Positions 1-6,504 of a stretch of DNA of 10,044 bases are shown piece by piece. Source of the stretch: Clostridia bacterium (GTDB taxonomy: Bacteria; Aerophobota; Aerophobia; Aerophobales; AE-B3A); NCBI GenBank assembly GCA_009618505.1, contig WJOQ01000376.1, positions 1-10,044 on the forward strand, given 5' to 3'. A program made the translations under genes and the position numbers. Position 1 is the stretch's first letter, and every line of letters begins with the position of its first letter. The notes under the pieces were generated by a model. It made no database searches, had not been told where the DNA came from, and saw only the letters and a program-made list of their open reading frames with translations.

Positions 1-1
1 C

Positions 2-601
2 CGGGGGGGAAACGGAAAGATATTGCTATCTAATATGAATAGACTCAAGCTCGACCCTCAACAAGTAGAAGTAGTTGTCTTGTCCCATATTCACAACGAC
101 CATGTAGGAGGATTAGAGGCATTCTTAGAGCAAAACTCTAATGTCACTATTTATCTACCTCATTCATTTCCAGATGCCTTTAAGAATAAAGTAAGGAAAT
201 ACGGAGCGAAAGTCATCAATGTAAATAAGCCTCTAAGAATTCTTCAGAATGTCTATTCTACAGGAGAATTGGGAACTGAAATAAAGGAAGAGTCTTTAAT
301 AATAAATACGGAAAAAGGGTTAATTATAATTACCGGTTGCGCTCATCCAGGAATAATAGAGATAGTCAGGAAAGCTAAGGAGATAATGAAGACCAATGTC
401 TATCTGGTAATGGGTGGTTTTCATCTGAAAGGAATGAGCCAAAGGGAAATAGATGGAATCGTTGAGGAATTTAAAAAGCAAGGAGTCGAAAAAGTTGGTG
501 CCTGCCACTGTTCGGGCGACCTTGCCCGAAAGATTTTTGAAAAAGCTTACCATGAAGACTTCATTCGGGTAGGGGTGGGTAAGATCATTGAAATCGATTA
601 G
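2..601 (+). CDS. MBL-fold metallo-hydrolase, methanopterin-synthase (DHPS)-like, 5'-truncated by window edge
   Basis: The reading frame is open from base 2, so the N-terminus lies outside the window. The first visible residues (RGGNGKILLSN) match the family segment that normally follows 'FDTG', and the TTG at 23 is not the true start. The zinc-binding MBL signature is clear: SHIHNDH (H22, H24, D26, H27, counting from the TTG at 23). It is followed by GCAHPG (H108), GGFHL (H134) and a C-terminal ACHCSG (H162). This motif set matches the branch related to 7,8-dihydropterin-6-methyl-4-(ribofuranosyl)-aminobenzene-5'-phosphate synthase (MJ0301-like). Members occur in many anaerobic bacteria that do not make methanopterin, so the substrate cannot be inferred. 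It is a soluble cytoplasmic hydrolase. It lies 72 nt upstream of the DUF89 gene on the same strand. The fold and metal site are sure; the substrate is unknown. Confidence 0.85.
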   Translation, partial: RGGNGKILLSNMNRLKLDPQQVEVVVLSHIHNDHVGGLEAFLEQNSNVTIYLPHSFPDAFKNKVRKYGAKVINVNKPLRILQNVYSTGELGTEIKEESLIINTEKGLIIITGCAHPGIIEIVRKAKEIMKTNVYLVMGGFHLKGMSQREIDGIVEEFKKQGVEKVGACHCSGDLARKIFEKAYHEDFIRVGVGKIIEID

Positions 602-673
602 TTTCAAACCTCTACAAAAAATCCTTGATTTCACATCTATTATTTAGATTCATAAAAAGATGAAGGGGGAAAA

Positions 674-1525
674 ATGAAAACTTACCTGGATTGTATCCCT
701 TGTTTCTTCAGGCAGGGGCTGGAAGCCGCTCGAATGGCCACACAGGATGAAGAGAAACAAAGAGAAGTTCTGGATGGGATAGCAAAAGAGCTACCCCAGA
801 TTTCCATAAATAGCACTCCCCCGGAAATGGGAAGAAAAATTCACAAAATCGTTCGCCAGATTACAGGCTCGTACGATCCCTATAAGAATATCAAAAATAA
901 ATATAATAAAATTGCTTTAGGGCTTTATCCTGAACTTAGAGAGAGTGTCAAAAAAGCGAATGACCCCCTACTTATGAGTATAAGGGTAGCTATTGCCGGA
1001 AATATCATTGACTTTGGAGTAAAAAACGCTCATATTGATATTGAAAAAGAAGTAGAACAGATTCTGAAGCAAGATTTTGCCATCTTTGATTATATCCCAT
1101 TTAAGAAGGTTTTAGGACATACTGATGAGCTCTTATATATAGCGGATAACTCCGGTGAAGTTGTTTTTGATCGAATAATGATAGAATTGATAATAGGAAA
1201 GCTAAATAAAAAGGTGACCTATGCAGTGAGAGAGAAACCCATTATAAATGATGCTACTATAGAGGACGCATTATTTTGCGGAATAGATAAAGTAGCCAGA
1301 GTCATCTCTTCTGGCTCAGATGGACCAGGAACTTTTCTCTCTCTGGCCACGAATGAGTTTCGTAGTTACTTTAATCGAGCTAAATTAATAATTAGCAAAG
1401 GACAGGGAAATTATGAAACTCTTTCTGAAGAGGATAAACCTATCTTTTTTCTCCTCAAAGCAAAATGCCCTATAATAGCAAAGGACCTGGGATGCAAAGC
1501 AGGAGATATAGTCCTAAAGGGATAG
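674..1525 (+). CDS. DUF89 / ARMT1-like damage-control metal-dependent phosphatase
   Basis: This 283-aa protein is full length for the prokaryotic DUF89 subfamily I. It has the N-terminal cysteine pair DCIPC (C7, C10) at the start of the helical domain and AGNIIDFG (108-115). The metal/phosphate site follows: DNSGE (158-162) with D166, then KGQGNYE (242-248) and the conserved C-terminal block with CPIIAKDLGC (265-274). DUF89 proteins are metal-dependent phosphatases thought to remove damaged or excess sugar-phosphate and phosphometabolite side products. The exact substrate of this prokaryotic branch is not known, and any carboxyl-methyltransferase role reported for human ARMT1 should not be assumed. 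The ATG at 674 is supported by a GAAGGGGGA ribosome binding site at 662-670. It probably shares a transcript with the MBL gene upstream. No terminator is visible after it. Confidence 0.9.
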   Translation: MKTYLDCIPCFFRQGLEAARMATQDEEKQREVLDGIAKELPQISINSTPPEMGRKIHKIVRQITGSYDPYKNIKNKYNKIALGLYPELRESVKKANDPLLMSIRVAIAGNIIDFGVKNAHIDIEKEVEQILKQDFAIFDYIPFKKVLGHTDELLYIADNSGEVVFDRIMIELIIGKLNKKVTYAVREKPIINDATIEDALFCGIDKVARVISSGSDGPGTFLSLATNEFRSYFNRAKLIISKGQGNYETLSEEDKPIFFLLKAKCPIIAKDLGCKAGDIVLKG

Positions 1526-1678
1526 ATTACCAACGTCATTAGCAATCAAGAAATGAACGAGAGGTCGGTTTTAAGCTATAGTGGGCTAGAGTTTATACAA
1601 GAGAACTAAAAATAGAAATATTTTGGTGAAAACTGAACTATTACCAGAAATGGCCATTGGCCGAAGGAGGTTAGGGAA
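1526..1678. other. Spacer before the UroD-type gene, with a short GGCC hairpin next to the ribosome binding site
   Basis: No coding signal is seen here. A small palindrome, GGCC-ATT-GGCC (1652-1662), sits immediately before the strong AAGGAGG ribosome binding site (1664-1670), which is 8 nt from the ATG at 1679. The stem is only 4 bp, so a regulatory role is doubtful. I could not find a convincing -35/-10 pair. Confidence 0.4.
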
Positions 1679-2815
1679 ATGACTGCACGTGAACGTTTTT
1701 TGATGGCTCTCGAGCATAAAGAAGCGGACAGAATACCCATGCATGATACTCCCTGGAATGCTGCTATTCGCCGCTGGCGGTCCGAAGGACTACCGGCAAA
1801 TATTAATCCGTCAGAGTATTTTGACTTTGAGATGGCGGTCTTCGGTGCAGATACTTCACCTCGCTTTTCCGTAAAAACAGTTGAGGAAAACAAAGAATAC
1901 ATTACCAAGACCACCCAATATGGGGGCCTGCGCAGAGATCATAAGAACTACAGTAGCACGCCCGAGATCATAGACTATCCAGTCAAGACTCGCGATGATT
2001 GGGAGAAAATTAAAGAAAGACTCAAGCCCAGCCAGGACAGGGTAGACTGGAAAGGTAGCTGGTTGACAGGAACGAAAGAGGATGACCGAGGCTTTGATTC
2101 CATTTTAGAAACTGACCGAACGGATCAGAGACTAGGACTGCCAGGCTCCCGTAAGGCAAGGGAACAAGGTAGATTTACCGTTTACGCTACGCCTTTCGGT
2201 TACGACCAGGCCCAGTCCTATGTCCGCTCTGAACAGTTACTTATGTTGATCGCTACTGACCCAGAATGGGTGCGCGATATGTATGAGGCTGATGCTCAGC
2301 TATCTATAGAAATGTACGAGATTATGAAAAAGGGTGGATTTGAGTTCGATGGAGCTTTTATCCTTTGCGATCTTGGCTATCGTAATGGCTTGCTCTTTTC
2401 TCCCCACCACTACGATGAACAACTGCGACCCACTTTTAGAAAACTCGTTGGCTATTTCAAAGGACAAGGGCTGCCAGTTATCCTTCATTCCTGCGGCTGC
2501 GTTAAGGAACTAATCCCCCGCTTCATTGAGGATGAACTCACCTGTCTGCAACCTTTAGAAGTTAAGGCAGGCATGGATCTAGTTCAACTAAAAAAGGATT
2601 TCGGCGACCAACTGACGTTCATGGGTGGAATCGATACCAGAGCTATGGCAGACCCGGATCCCAGCGTGATAGAAAAAGAGATAAGCACTAAGATACCCTT
2701 TGCAAAAAAAGGGGGTGGCTACATTTATCACTCTGACCATTCAGTGCCTCACACTGTAAGTTTTGAGCAGTATAAACACACACTAGAGTTAGTAATGCAC
2801 TATGGGGTATATTGA
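1679..2815 (+). CDS. Uroporphyrinogen decarboxylase-family (MtaA/UroD-like) corrinoid methyltransferase
   Basis: This 378-aa TIM-barrel protein of the URO-D superfamily (PF01208) begins with the family-typical TARERFLMALEHKEADRIP. The ILHSCGCVKELIP block (268-280) carries the His-x-Cys element (H270, C272, plus C274) that binds zinc in methylcobamide:CoM methyltransferases of the MtaA/MtbA type. Further blocks are TFMGGIDTRAM (313-323) and GGGYIYHSDHSVP (345-357). True heme-pathway HemE normally has an N-terminal PVWxMRQAGR motif, which is absent here, so a corrinoid methyl-transfer role is more likely than heme synthesis. The methyl donor and acceptor cannot be read from the sequence. The cysteine expected as third zinc ligand near the C-terminus is not evident; C289 or H351/H354 may substitute. 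The RACE gene at 7940 is a plausible functional partner. The start is fixed by a strong AAGGAGG site 8 nt upstream. Confidence 0.85.
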   Translation: MTARERFLMALEHKEADRIPMHDTPWNAAIRRWRSEGLPANINPSEYFDFEMAVFGADTSPRFSVKTVEENKEYITKTTQYGGLRRDHKNYSSTPEIIDYPVKTRDDWEKIKERLKPSQDRVDWKGSWLTGTKEDDRGFDSILETDRTDQRLGLPGSRKAREQGRFTVYATPFGYDQAQSYVRSEQLLMLIATDPEWVRDMYEADAQLSIEMYEIMKKGGFEFDGAFILCDLGYRNGLLFSPHHYDEQLRPTFRKLVGYFKGQGLPVILHSCGCVKELIPRFIEDELTCLQPLEVKAGMDLVQLKKDFGDQLTFMGGIDTRAMADPDPSVIEKEISTKIPFAKKGGGYIYHSDHSVPHTVSFEQYKHTLELVMHYGVY

Positions 2816-2874
2816 CAGAGGACATTACAGGAAGATTTTTGAAGAAAATGGACTGGGGAGCAGGCCGAAGGCCG

Positions 2875-2900
2875 TTGAGGGGGGATGTTTCCCCCCTCAA
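2875..2900 (+). terminator. Perfect 10-bp GC-rich hairpin between the UroD-type gene and the permease pair (terminator or mRNA-processing element)
   Basis: TTGAGGGGGG (2875-2884) and CCCCCCTCAA (2891-2900) form a perfect 10-bp stem with a 6-nt loop. It starts 59 nt after the UroD-type stop codon and ends 41 nt before the permease start. It is not followed by a run of T (TATCTTGACT follows), so it is not a canonical intrinsic terminator. It could weaken read-through, protect the 3' end of the upstream mRNA or be an intergenic repeat. A smaller GGCC-GAA-GGCC hairpin (2863-2873) lies directly before it. The structure is certain; the role is inferred. Confidence 0.55.
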
Positions 2901-2941
2901 TATCTTGACTTGGAGAAGAATCCTATTCTTAGAGACAGCAA

Positions 2942-3355
2942 ATGGATGCAAGATTAAAGAGCGCACTAACAAAGTCAGCCAGGGCTATGTCCAATAGCCT
3001 GCCTGTTCTGGCCGGAGTTGTTTTACTTGTTGGCGTCACTCATACTCTGATACCCAAATTCTTTTATTTCAGCAAGAATACCGTCTTAGACTCAATTATT
3101 GGAAGTGGGTTGGGCAGCGTGCTGGCAGGTAACCCTCTTACCAGTTATGTGCTGGGGGGTGAATTGGTGAAACAGGGTGTGAGTTTAGTTGCAGTTACCT
3201 CCTTTTTGGTTGCATGGGTTACTGTTGGGTTGGTTCAATTGCCGGCAGAGGCAATCATGCTGGGGAGAAGATTTGCAATCTTGAGAAATATTTTCAGTTT
3301 CGCATTTTCCATAATTGTTGCAATAATAACAGTATTTATACTAGGATTATTATGA
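2942..3355 (+). CDS. Half-size permease, first subunit (DUF318/ArsP_1-like)
   Basis: This 137-aa membrane protein has about four hydrophobic segments: roughly residues 19-37, 49-63, 80-100 and 115-137. It resembles one half of a DUF318/ArsP_1-type permease, including the block LAGNPLTSYVLGGELVKQG followed by a hydrophobic helix and a conserved proline (P101). Full-size relatives are about 300 aa; here the function is split over two genes. Protein 1 can be aligned by eye with the second half-permease (shared P-x14/15-G-V and T-S/T-F-L spacing), which suggests they are paralogous halves forming a heterodimer. The CSC motif of larger family members is absent. The substrate is unknown; metal or metalloid export is only a guess from the family. 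The ATG at 2942 has a weak ribosome binding site, and an alternative start is the ATG at 2990. It ends in an ATGA overlap with the next gene. Confidence 0.72.
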   Translation: MDARLKSALTKSARAMSNSLPVLAGVVLLVGVTHTLIPKFFYFSKNTVLDSIIGSGLGSVLAGNPLTSYVLGGELVKQGVSLVAVTSFLVAWVTVGLVQLPAEAIMLGRRFAILRNIFSFAFSIIVAIITVFILGLL

Positions 3356-3861
3356 AAAAAACTGAAAAGAGTTACGCCGGATGGTATTTCTTGTTAACAG
3401 TTGCCATTCTCTATGTAATCATAGGATTGTTCAAAATAGAGGTGATTTTGCCTGCCCTAAAATTTTCTCTAAAAATAGTAAGAAATATCCTACCGATCTT
3501 TTTGGTAATTTTTGCTTTTATGGTTGCATTTAATTTCTTCATCAGTCCATATACCGTGCGCAAATATTTAGGGAAATCATCCGGTTTTACACGATGGTTG
3601 ATAGCTGTTGGAGGTGGAATTATCTCGACCGGACCAATCTATATGTGGTATCCAATGCTCAAACAATTAAGAAAAGAAGGAGTTCAATACGGCTTTATTG
3701 CCACCTTTCTTTACAATAGAGCTATTAAGCCGCCTCTAATTCCGATGATGGTAGCCTATTTTGGTTGGAAATATACCCTAGTTCTGGCAGTAGTTATGGC
3801 CACTACTTCCGTTATTCAAGGTATAATATTTGAAAAAATAGAAGGAGGTGGTTTTTTGTGA
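3352..3861 (+). CDS. Half-size permease, second subunit (DUF318/ArsP_1-like)
   Basis: This 169-aa membrane protein has hydrophobic helices at about residues 11-27, 46-65, 82-100, 112-135 and 140-160. The block GGGIISTGPIYMWYPMLKQL (87-106), the following EGVQYGFIATFLYNR and P128/P131 resemble the corresponding region of DUF318 permeases and of the upstream half. I chose the ATG at 3352 rather than the frame opening at 3214. It overlaps the upstream stop as ATGA, which gives translational coupling, and the residues encoded before it are not permease-like. The stop overlaps the GTG of the NifX-like gene (GTGA, 3858-3861). The three genes therefore look like one translationally linked unit. The transported substrate is unknown. 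Confidence 0.77.
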   Translation: MKKTEKSYAGWYFLLTVAILYVIIGLFKIEVILPALKFSLKIVRNILPIFLVIFAFMVAFNFFISPYTVRKYLGKSSGFTRWLIAVGGGIISTGPIYMWYPMLKQLRKEGVQYGFIATFLYNRAIKPPLIPMMVAYFGWKYTLVLAVVMATTSVIQGIIFEKIEGGGFL

Positions 3862-4175
3862 AAATTGCAGTTGCCTCAAATGGTAAAAATGAAAAAGCCC
3901 AAGTAAGTGAAGTCAGCGGCAGAGCACCCTATTTTTTAATTTTTGAAGATGGTAAGCTAATAAAAACGATAAAAAATCCTTTTAGAATTGGAGGGGGAGG
4001 TGCAGGCTTCGCTGTTGCCGAAATGCTTTCAGACGAGAAGGTGAAAATGATTGTTAGCGGAAAATTCGGACCAAACATTATGAGTGCTTTGGAATCGAAA
4101 GGAATCAAATGCAAGGAAATGTCCGGGATAACTGCGAAAGAAGCTTTAAGAAAGATAGAGGAACAAAATCCATAA
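3858..4175 (+). CDS. NifX/NifB-like dinitrogenase iron-molybdenum cofactor biosynthesis-domain protein
   Basis: This 105-aa protein covers a complete single DiNase_FeMo-co domain (PF02579). It has MKIAVAS at the N-terminus, GRAPYFLIFEDG (21-32), a glycine run followed by AVAEML (52-57), and VKMIVSGKFGPNIMSALESKG (62-82). Family members bind iron-sulfur or iron-molybdenum cluster intermediates. Many occur as stand-alone proteins in anaerobes without nitrogenase, where their role is unclear. No nif genes are present here, so a nitrogenase role is not supported. The GTG start at 3858 is fixed by AGGAGGT at 3843-3849 (8-nt gap), which lies inside the permease gene, and by the GTGA overlap. The coupling to the permease pair suggests a joint task, perhaps handling a metal or sulfur species; this is inference. 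Confidence 0.87.
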   Translation: MKIAVASNGKNEKAQVSEVSGRAPYFLIFEDGKLIKTIKNPFRIGGGGAGFAVAEMLSDEKVKMIVSGKFGPNIMSALESKGIKCKEMSGITAKEALRKIEEQNP

Positions 4176-4259
4176 GGGACAGATTAACTCCCATATCAGG
4201 AAACTAGAAAAAGCAAAAGGATGAAATCATAGAAAATTAAATTAAGAGCCGGAAAAAAG

Positions 4260-4610
4260 ATGAAAATCTACTCTATAGGAATAATGAGGTCTTGTAACCA
4301 AAATTTTCAAAAGATAGAGATTTTTGAGGATTTTTCTAAAGGATTAAAGGGAATAGAAGACTCCCAACATTTATGGATCCTCTACTGGCTTCATAAAATA
4401 TCCCGGGATCAAAGAAAGGTATTACAGGTACACCCGATGGGTAATCTCACTCAACCTAAAAGGGGAGTTTTCACTACCAGATCCCCGGCAAGACCCAATC
4501 CCATCGGACTAACTAAAGTAAAATTAGTCAAAAAAGAGGGTAATATATTAATTGTTCAAGGGCTGGATGCCTTTGAAGGTAGTCCAGTATTGGATATCAA
4601 ATCCTTTTGA
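4260..4610 (+). CDS. trmO: tRNA (N6-threonylcarbamoyladenosine(37)-N6)-methyltransferase TrmO (TsaA/VirR family)
   Basis: The family signature is unmistakable: SQHLWILYW (35-43), GVFTTRSPARPNPIGLTKV (69-87) and GLDAFEGSPVLDIK (101-114). TrmO uses S-adenosylmethionine to methylate the t6A base at position 37 of ANN-decoding tRNAs. The reading frame ends only two residues after the hallmark DIK (DIKSF). At 116 aa the protein is short, because homologs usually carry a further C-terminal segment. Directly after the TTTTGAAAAAA run at the stop, the +1 frame stays open to a TAA at 4660-4662 and would add 17 residues (EKRFIEKLLRKIYDFGK). The full gene may therefore end at 4662 with a one-base frameshift or sequencing indel. 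The catalytic core is complete either way. The ribosome binding site before the ATG is weak. Confidence 0.88.
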   Translation: MKIYSIGIMRSCNQNFQKIEIFEDFSKGLKGIEDSQHLWILYWLHKISRDQRKVLQVHPMGNLTQPKRGVFTTRSPARPNPIGLTKVKLVKKEGNILIVQGLDAFEGSPVLDIKSF

Positions 4611-4662
4611 AAAAAGATTCATAGAAAAGCTGCTTAGAAAAATCTATGACTTCGGTAAATAA
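4609..4662 (+). other. Possible frameshifted C-terminal extension of TrmO
   Basis: This 17-codon segment in the +1 frame relative to TrmO begins exactly at the TrmO stop and ends at TAA. The junction is rich in homopolymers (TTTT then six A), a common place for indels. The encoded peptide is charged and helix-like, as a natural C-terminal tail could be. Without a homolog alignment this remains tentative. Confidence 0.35.
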
Positions 4663-4685
4663 CAGACCTCGAGAAGGAATCTGAT

Positions 4686-5960
4686 GTGGGGAAAAAAATC
4701 GCTATACTTATTTCGAACAGTCTAAAATTTTTACGCAGGCAGCCACGAAACTGGAAGATTACGGTAACACGAAGCTCTTTAAGGACCTTTGTCTATAAAA
4801 TAATTTTCCCTTACCAGTCTATTTATGCGATGGGTTTGGGTGCTACTGCTACTCAGCTAGGTATTATAAACACTATCGGGATGGGCATTGCTGGTCTTTT
4901 TGGCCCATTCATTGGATGGATTATTGACAGGATTGGTGTCAAAAGGGTTTACCTCATCGGTATCGGTCTGCTTGTAGTTTCATACCTCATCTACGGTGTG
5001 GCCCAGAGTTGGATAATTCTTATTGCCGCTATGATAGCGTTCTGGCTGGGGGACACAACCAGTGGACATACTTGTAGCACCGTATGTGCCAATTCTTTAT
5101 CCAGCCGAGACCGCGCTACCGGTATGAGCTTCTGCGAAACTCTTGCCGCAGGTCTTTTGGGAATAGTGGGACCCATAGTTGGAGCATCGGTAGTTGCCAG
5201 TTCTGGTGGGGTAAATGTTAAAGGTATAAAGCCCTTGTTTTTCATTAGCGCCCTTATCACCCTGGGGACATTTTTTCTCATACTTACTCAGCTATCTAAC
5301 CAGAACTGGAAGAACAGTGGCGAGAGAAAATCTAGTTTCTTTAAAGATATAGGCCAGGTATTCAAGCAGGGGAAGAACCTAAAACGATGGATCGTCATTG
5401 CTTCTGTGGGAATGCTTCCCATGGGTATGGTTTTTCCCTTTATCCAGGTTTTCGCCCATGAGATAAAAGGTGCCGACCAGTATATACTGGGAGCAATAGT
5501 CGCCGGTTCTGCACTCACCCCCCTTGTCCTGGGTATCCCTCTGGGAAGGCTGGCTGACAAAATTGGCCGTAAAAAGGTTCTTTACCTAACCTCCCCTCTT
5601 TTCTGGATTTCCAATTTGATGCTTATTTGGGCACCAAATTCTGGGTTCTTGATAGCCTCTGGCATCCTGCAAGGTTTCTTCATAGTTAGCATGACCGTAG
5701 CAGGTGCTATGACTGTTGAGCTGGTTCCTCCCGAGCATATGGGAAGATGGATAGGAATTCTGCGATTTTTTCGGCTTTTACTTGCTGCCTGTGTAGCTTA
5801 CCTGGCCGGAGTTATCTGGGACCACTTAGGACCACATTATATATTCCTAATCAGCATCGGACTTGATGCTTTTATCAGAATACCCCTGCTTATCGGGATA
5901 CCTGAGACGCTAGACCTGAGAATCGGAAGAGGAGAGAAAGGCAAGAAAAAAGCAAGATAG
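4686..5960 (+). CDS. Major facilitator superfamily (MFS) transporter
   Basis: This 424-aa protein has about 12 hydrophobic helices in two six-helix halves. MFS motif A appears in the first half as GPFIGWIIDRIGVKR (73-87), and its repeat in the second half is GIPLGRLADKIGRKK (283-297). A cytoplasmic linker with charged residues (about 205-235) separates the halves. The N-terminus has about 40 residues before the first helix, rich in Lys/Arg, consistent with a cytoplasmic start. The C-terminus is a basic tail. The substrate is unknown; the layout resembles drug or metabolite efflux and uptake carriers. The GTG at 4686 is chosen because AAGGA (4674-4678) lies 7 nt upstream and the frame is open from there; the ATG at 4684 is out of frame. 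The RACE relic begins just after the stop. Confidence 0.9.
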   Translation: MGKKIAILISNSLKFLRRQPRNWKITVTRSSLRTFVYKIIFPYQSIYAMGLGATATQLGIINTIGMGIAGLFGPFIGWIIDRIGVKRVYLIGIGLLVVSYLIYGVAQSWIILIAAMIAFWLGDTTSGHTCSTVCANSLSSRDRATGMSFCETLAAGLLGIVGPIVGASVVASSGGVNVKGIKPLFFISALITLGTFFLILTQLSNQNWKNSGERKSSFFKDIGQVFKQGKNLKRWIVIASVGMLPMGMVFPFIQVFAHEIKGADQYILGAIVAGSALTPLVLGIPLGRLADKIGRKKVLYLTSPLFWISNLMLIWAPNSGFLIASGILQGFFIVSMTVAGAMTVELVPPEHMGRWIGILRFFRLLLAACVAYLAGVIWDHLGPHYIFLISIGLDAFIRIPLLIGIPETLDLRIGRGEKGKKKAR

Positions 5961-5966
5961 AAAAAA

Positions 5967-6026
5967 ATAGTGCAGGTGGGAAATGCTACTGCCGAAGGGG
6001 CAAAGGAAACAATATGGTTAGGTTAG
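5967..6026 (+). pseudogene. Relic of a second RACE (DUF4445) corrinoid-activator gene
   Basis: In frame from 5970 this segment encodes VQVGNATAEGAKE before running into unrelated residues and a stop at 6024-6026. The intact RACE gene at 7940-9532 has VQVGNAAAGGAKE at residues 472-484. The DNA agrees too: 5970-5987 is identical over 18 bases to 9353-9370, and 34 of 39 bases match over the 13 codons by my hand alignment. The upstream 470 residues are missing, since the MFS stop lies only 9 nt before. It is therefore a short relic of a decayed or truncated paralog, not a functional gene. Confidence 0.8.
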
Positions 6027-6053
6027 GAACAATTGTATTTGGAGAAAGAAAAT

Positions 6054-6134
6054 ATGAAAATTGAAATTTTGGGGACTGAATCCTTGGGGGTAAGAGGCTT
6101 GAGTTGTTTTGTAGAAACGAAAAATGTTGCTTGA
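6054..6134 (+). pseudogene. N-terminal remnant of a UPF0282-type MBL-fold hydrolase
   Basis: Behind an intact GGAG ribosome binding site (6041-6044) an ATG opens 26 codons starting MKIEILGTESLGVRGLSCFV. This is the characteristic beginning of UPF0282/MBL-fold proteins ('ESLGVR...ETK', normally continuing to a 'LIDPG' strand). The similarity ends at about ETKN (near 6125), and a stop follows at 6132-6134. The rest of the roughly 300-residue protein, including the zinc motif, is absent. This is a truncated gene whose promoter-proximal end survived a rearrangement. Confidence 0.7.
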
Positions 6135-6297
6135 AGCCAAACGTGAAAGTTTATATGAAGATATGCCTGTTCCTGATAGGTGGCACGAAGCTTATGCCGA
6201 AGGTGAAGTCAATACTGATTATTATAGTGATTACACCTGCAGCCCTACCCTCGACGAAGACACGGTAGGTGGTTTTGGACCTGGAATTTTTAAATAG
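6124..6297 (+). pseudogene. Orphan coding scrap of unknown origin, joined to transposase remnant
   Basis: The frame is open for 57 codons from the ATG at 6124. Residues encoded at about 6136-6240 look protein-like (for example EDMPVPDRWHEAYAEGE followed by an aromatic/acidic stretch). From about 6241 the codons are merely the complement of the transposase fragment. I do not recognise the family. It has no ribosome binding site of its own and begins inside the UPF0282 remnant. The likely reading is an internal piece of some other gene trapped between two breakpoints; the chance-ORF alternative is open. Confidence 0.3.
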
Positions 6298-6504
6298 TTT
6301 GAATTTGCTTGATAGAATCTTATAGAGGGTGTCAGCAATAAAACTCATAGCCACATCAAAGTCGACCTTGACCACCACTGGTGAGGCCAGGGTATTGAGA
6401 TTGAAAAAGTCCACATTCTCAGCGATGTTGTTCTCAATGAGCCAGCGATAGGCATAAGTAAAGATGGTCTTTCTAGCTTCTAAAGAGCTAATAAGCGACT
6501 TATC
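6241..6504 (-). pseudogene. C-terminal remnant of a DDE (IS4-like) transposase
   Basis: On the - strand the frame downstream of an in-frame stop (6505-6507) encodes LEARKTIFTYAYRWLIENN, then continues through AENVDFFNLN and a conserved-looking KVDFDVAMSFIADTLYKIL to about VEGRA at 6241. The Y-x-RW-x-IEN element is the region around the catalytic glutamate of IS4-like DDE transposases, and the following residues match the usual C-terminal tail as I recall it. The N-terminal two thirds with the other two acidic residues are missing, and no terminal inverted repeats are visible. The element is dead. It lies between two truncated genes and probably caused the rearrangement. Confidence 0.75.

Noticed and set aside
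1606..1914. Open frames on the - strand under real genes (here and at 320-634, 4991-5281, 5288-5560, 6594-6995, 8443-8751)
   Set aside because: They are shadows of well-supported + strand genes, without family motifs or initiation sites.
2812..2997. 61-codon frame starting with TTG at the UroD-type stop (TTGA overlap)
   Set aside because: It runs through the GC-rich hairpin, overlaps the permease start in another frame, has no ribosome binding site and encodes no recognisable protein features.
3214..3351. Upstream extension of the second half-permease
   Set aside because: The extra 46 residues are rich in Cys, Asn and His, unlike a permease, and overlap the first half-permease by over 130 nt. 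The ATG at 3352 with the ATGA overlap is the natural start.
3858..4175. A nitrogenase-related locus
   Set aside because: Only a lone NifX/NifB-like domain is present, with no nifH, nifD, nifK or radical-SAM NifB. Such stand-alone proteins are common in non-fixing anaerobes.
6151..6240. Continuation of the - strand transposase frame downstream of 6241
   Set aside because: The residues there no longer resemble a transposase tail. They are the complement of the orphan + strand scrap, so the real remnant ends near the breakpoint.
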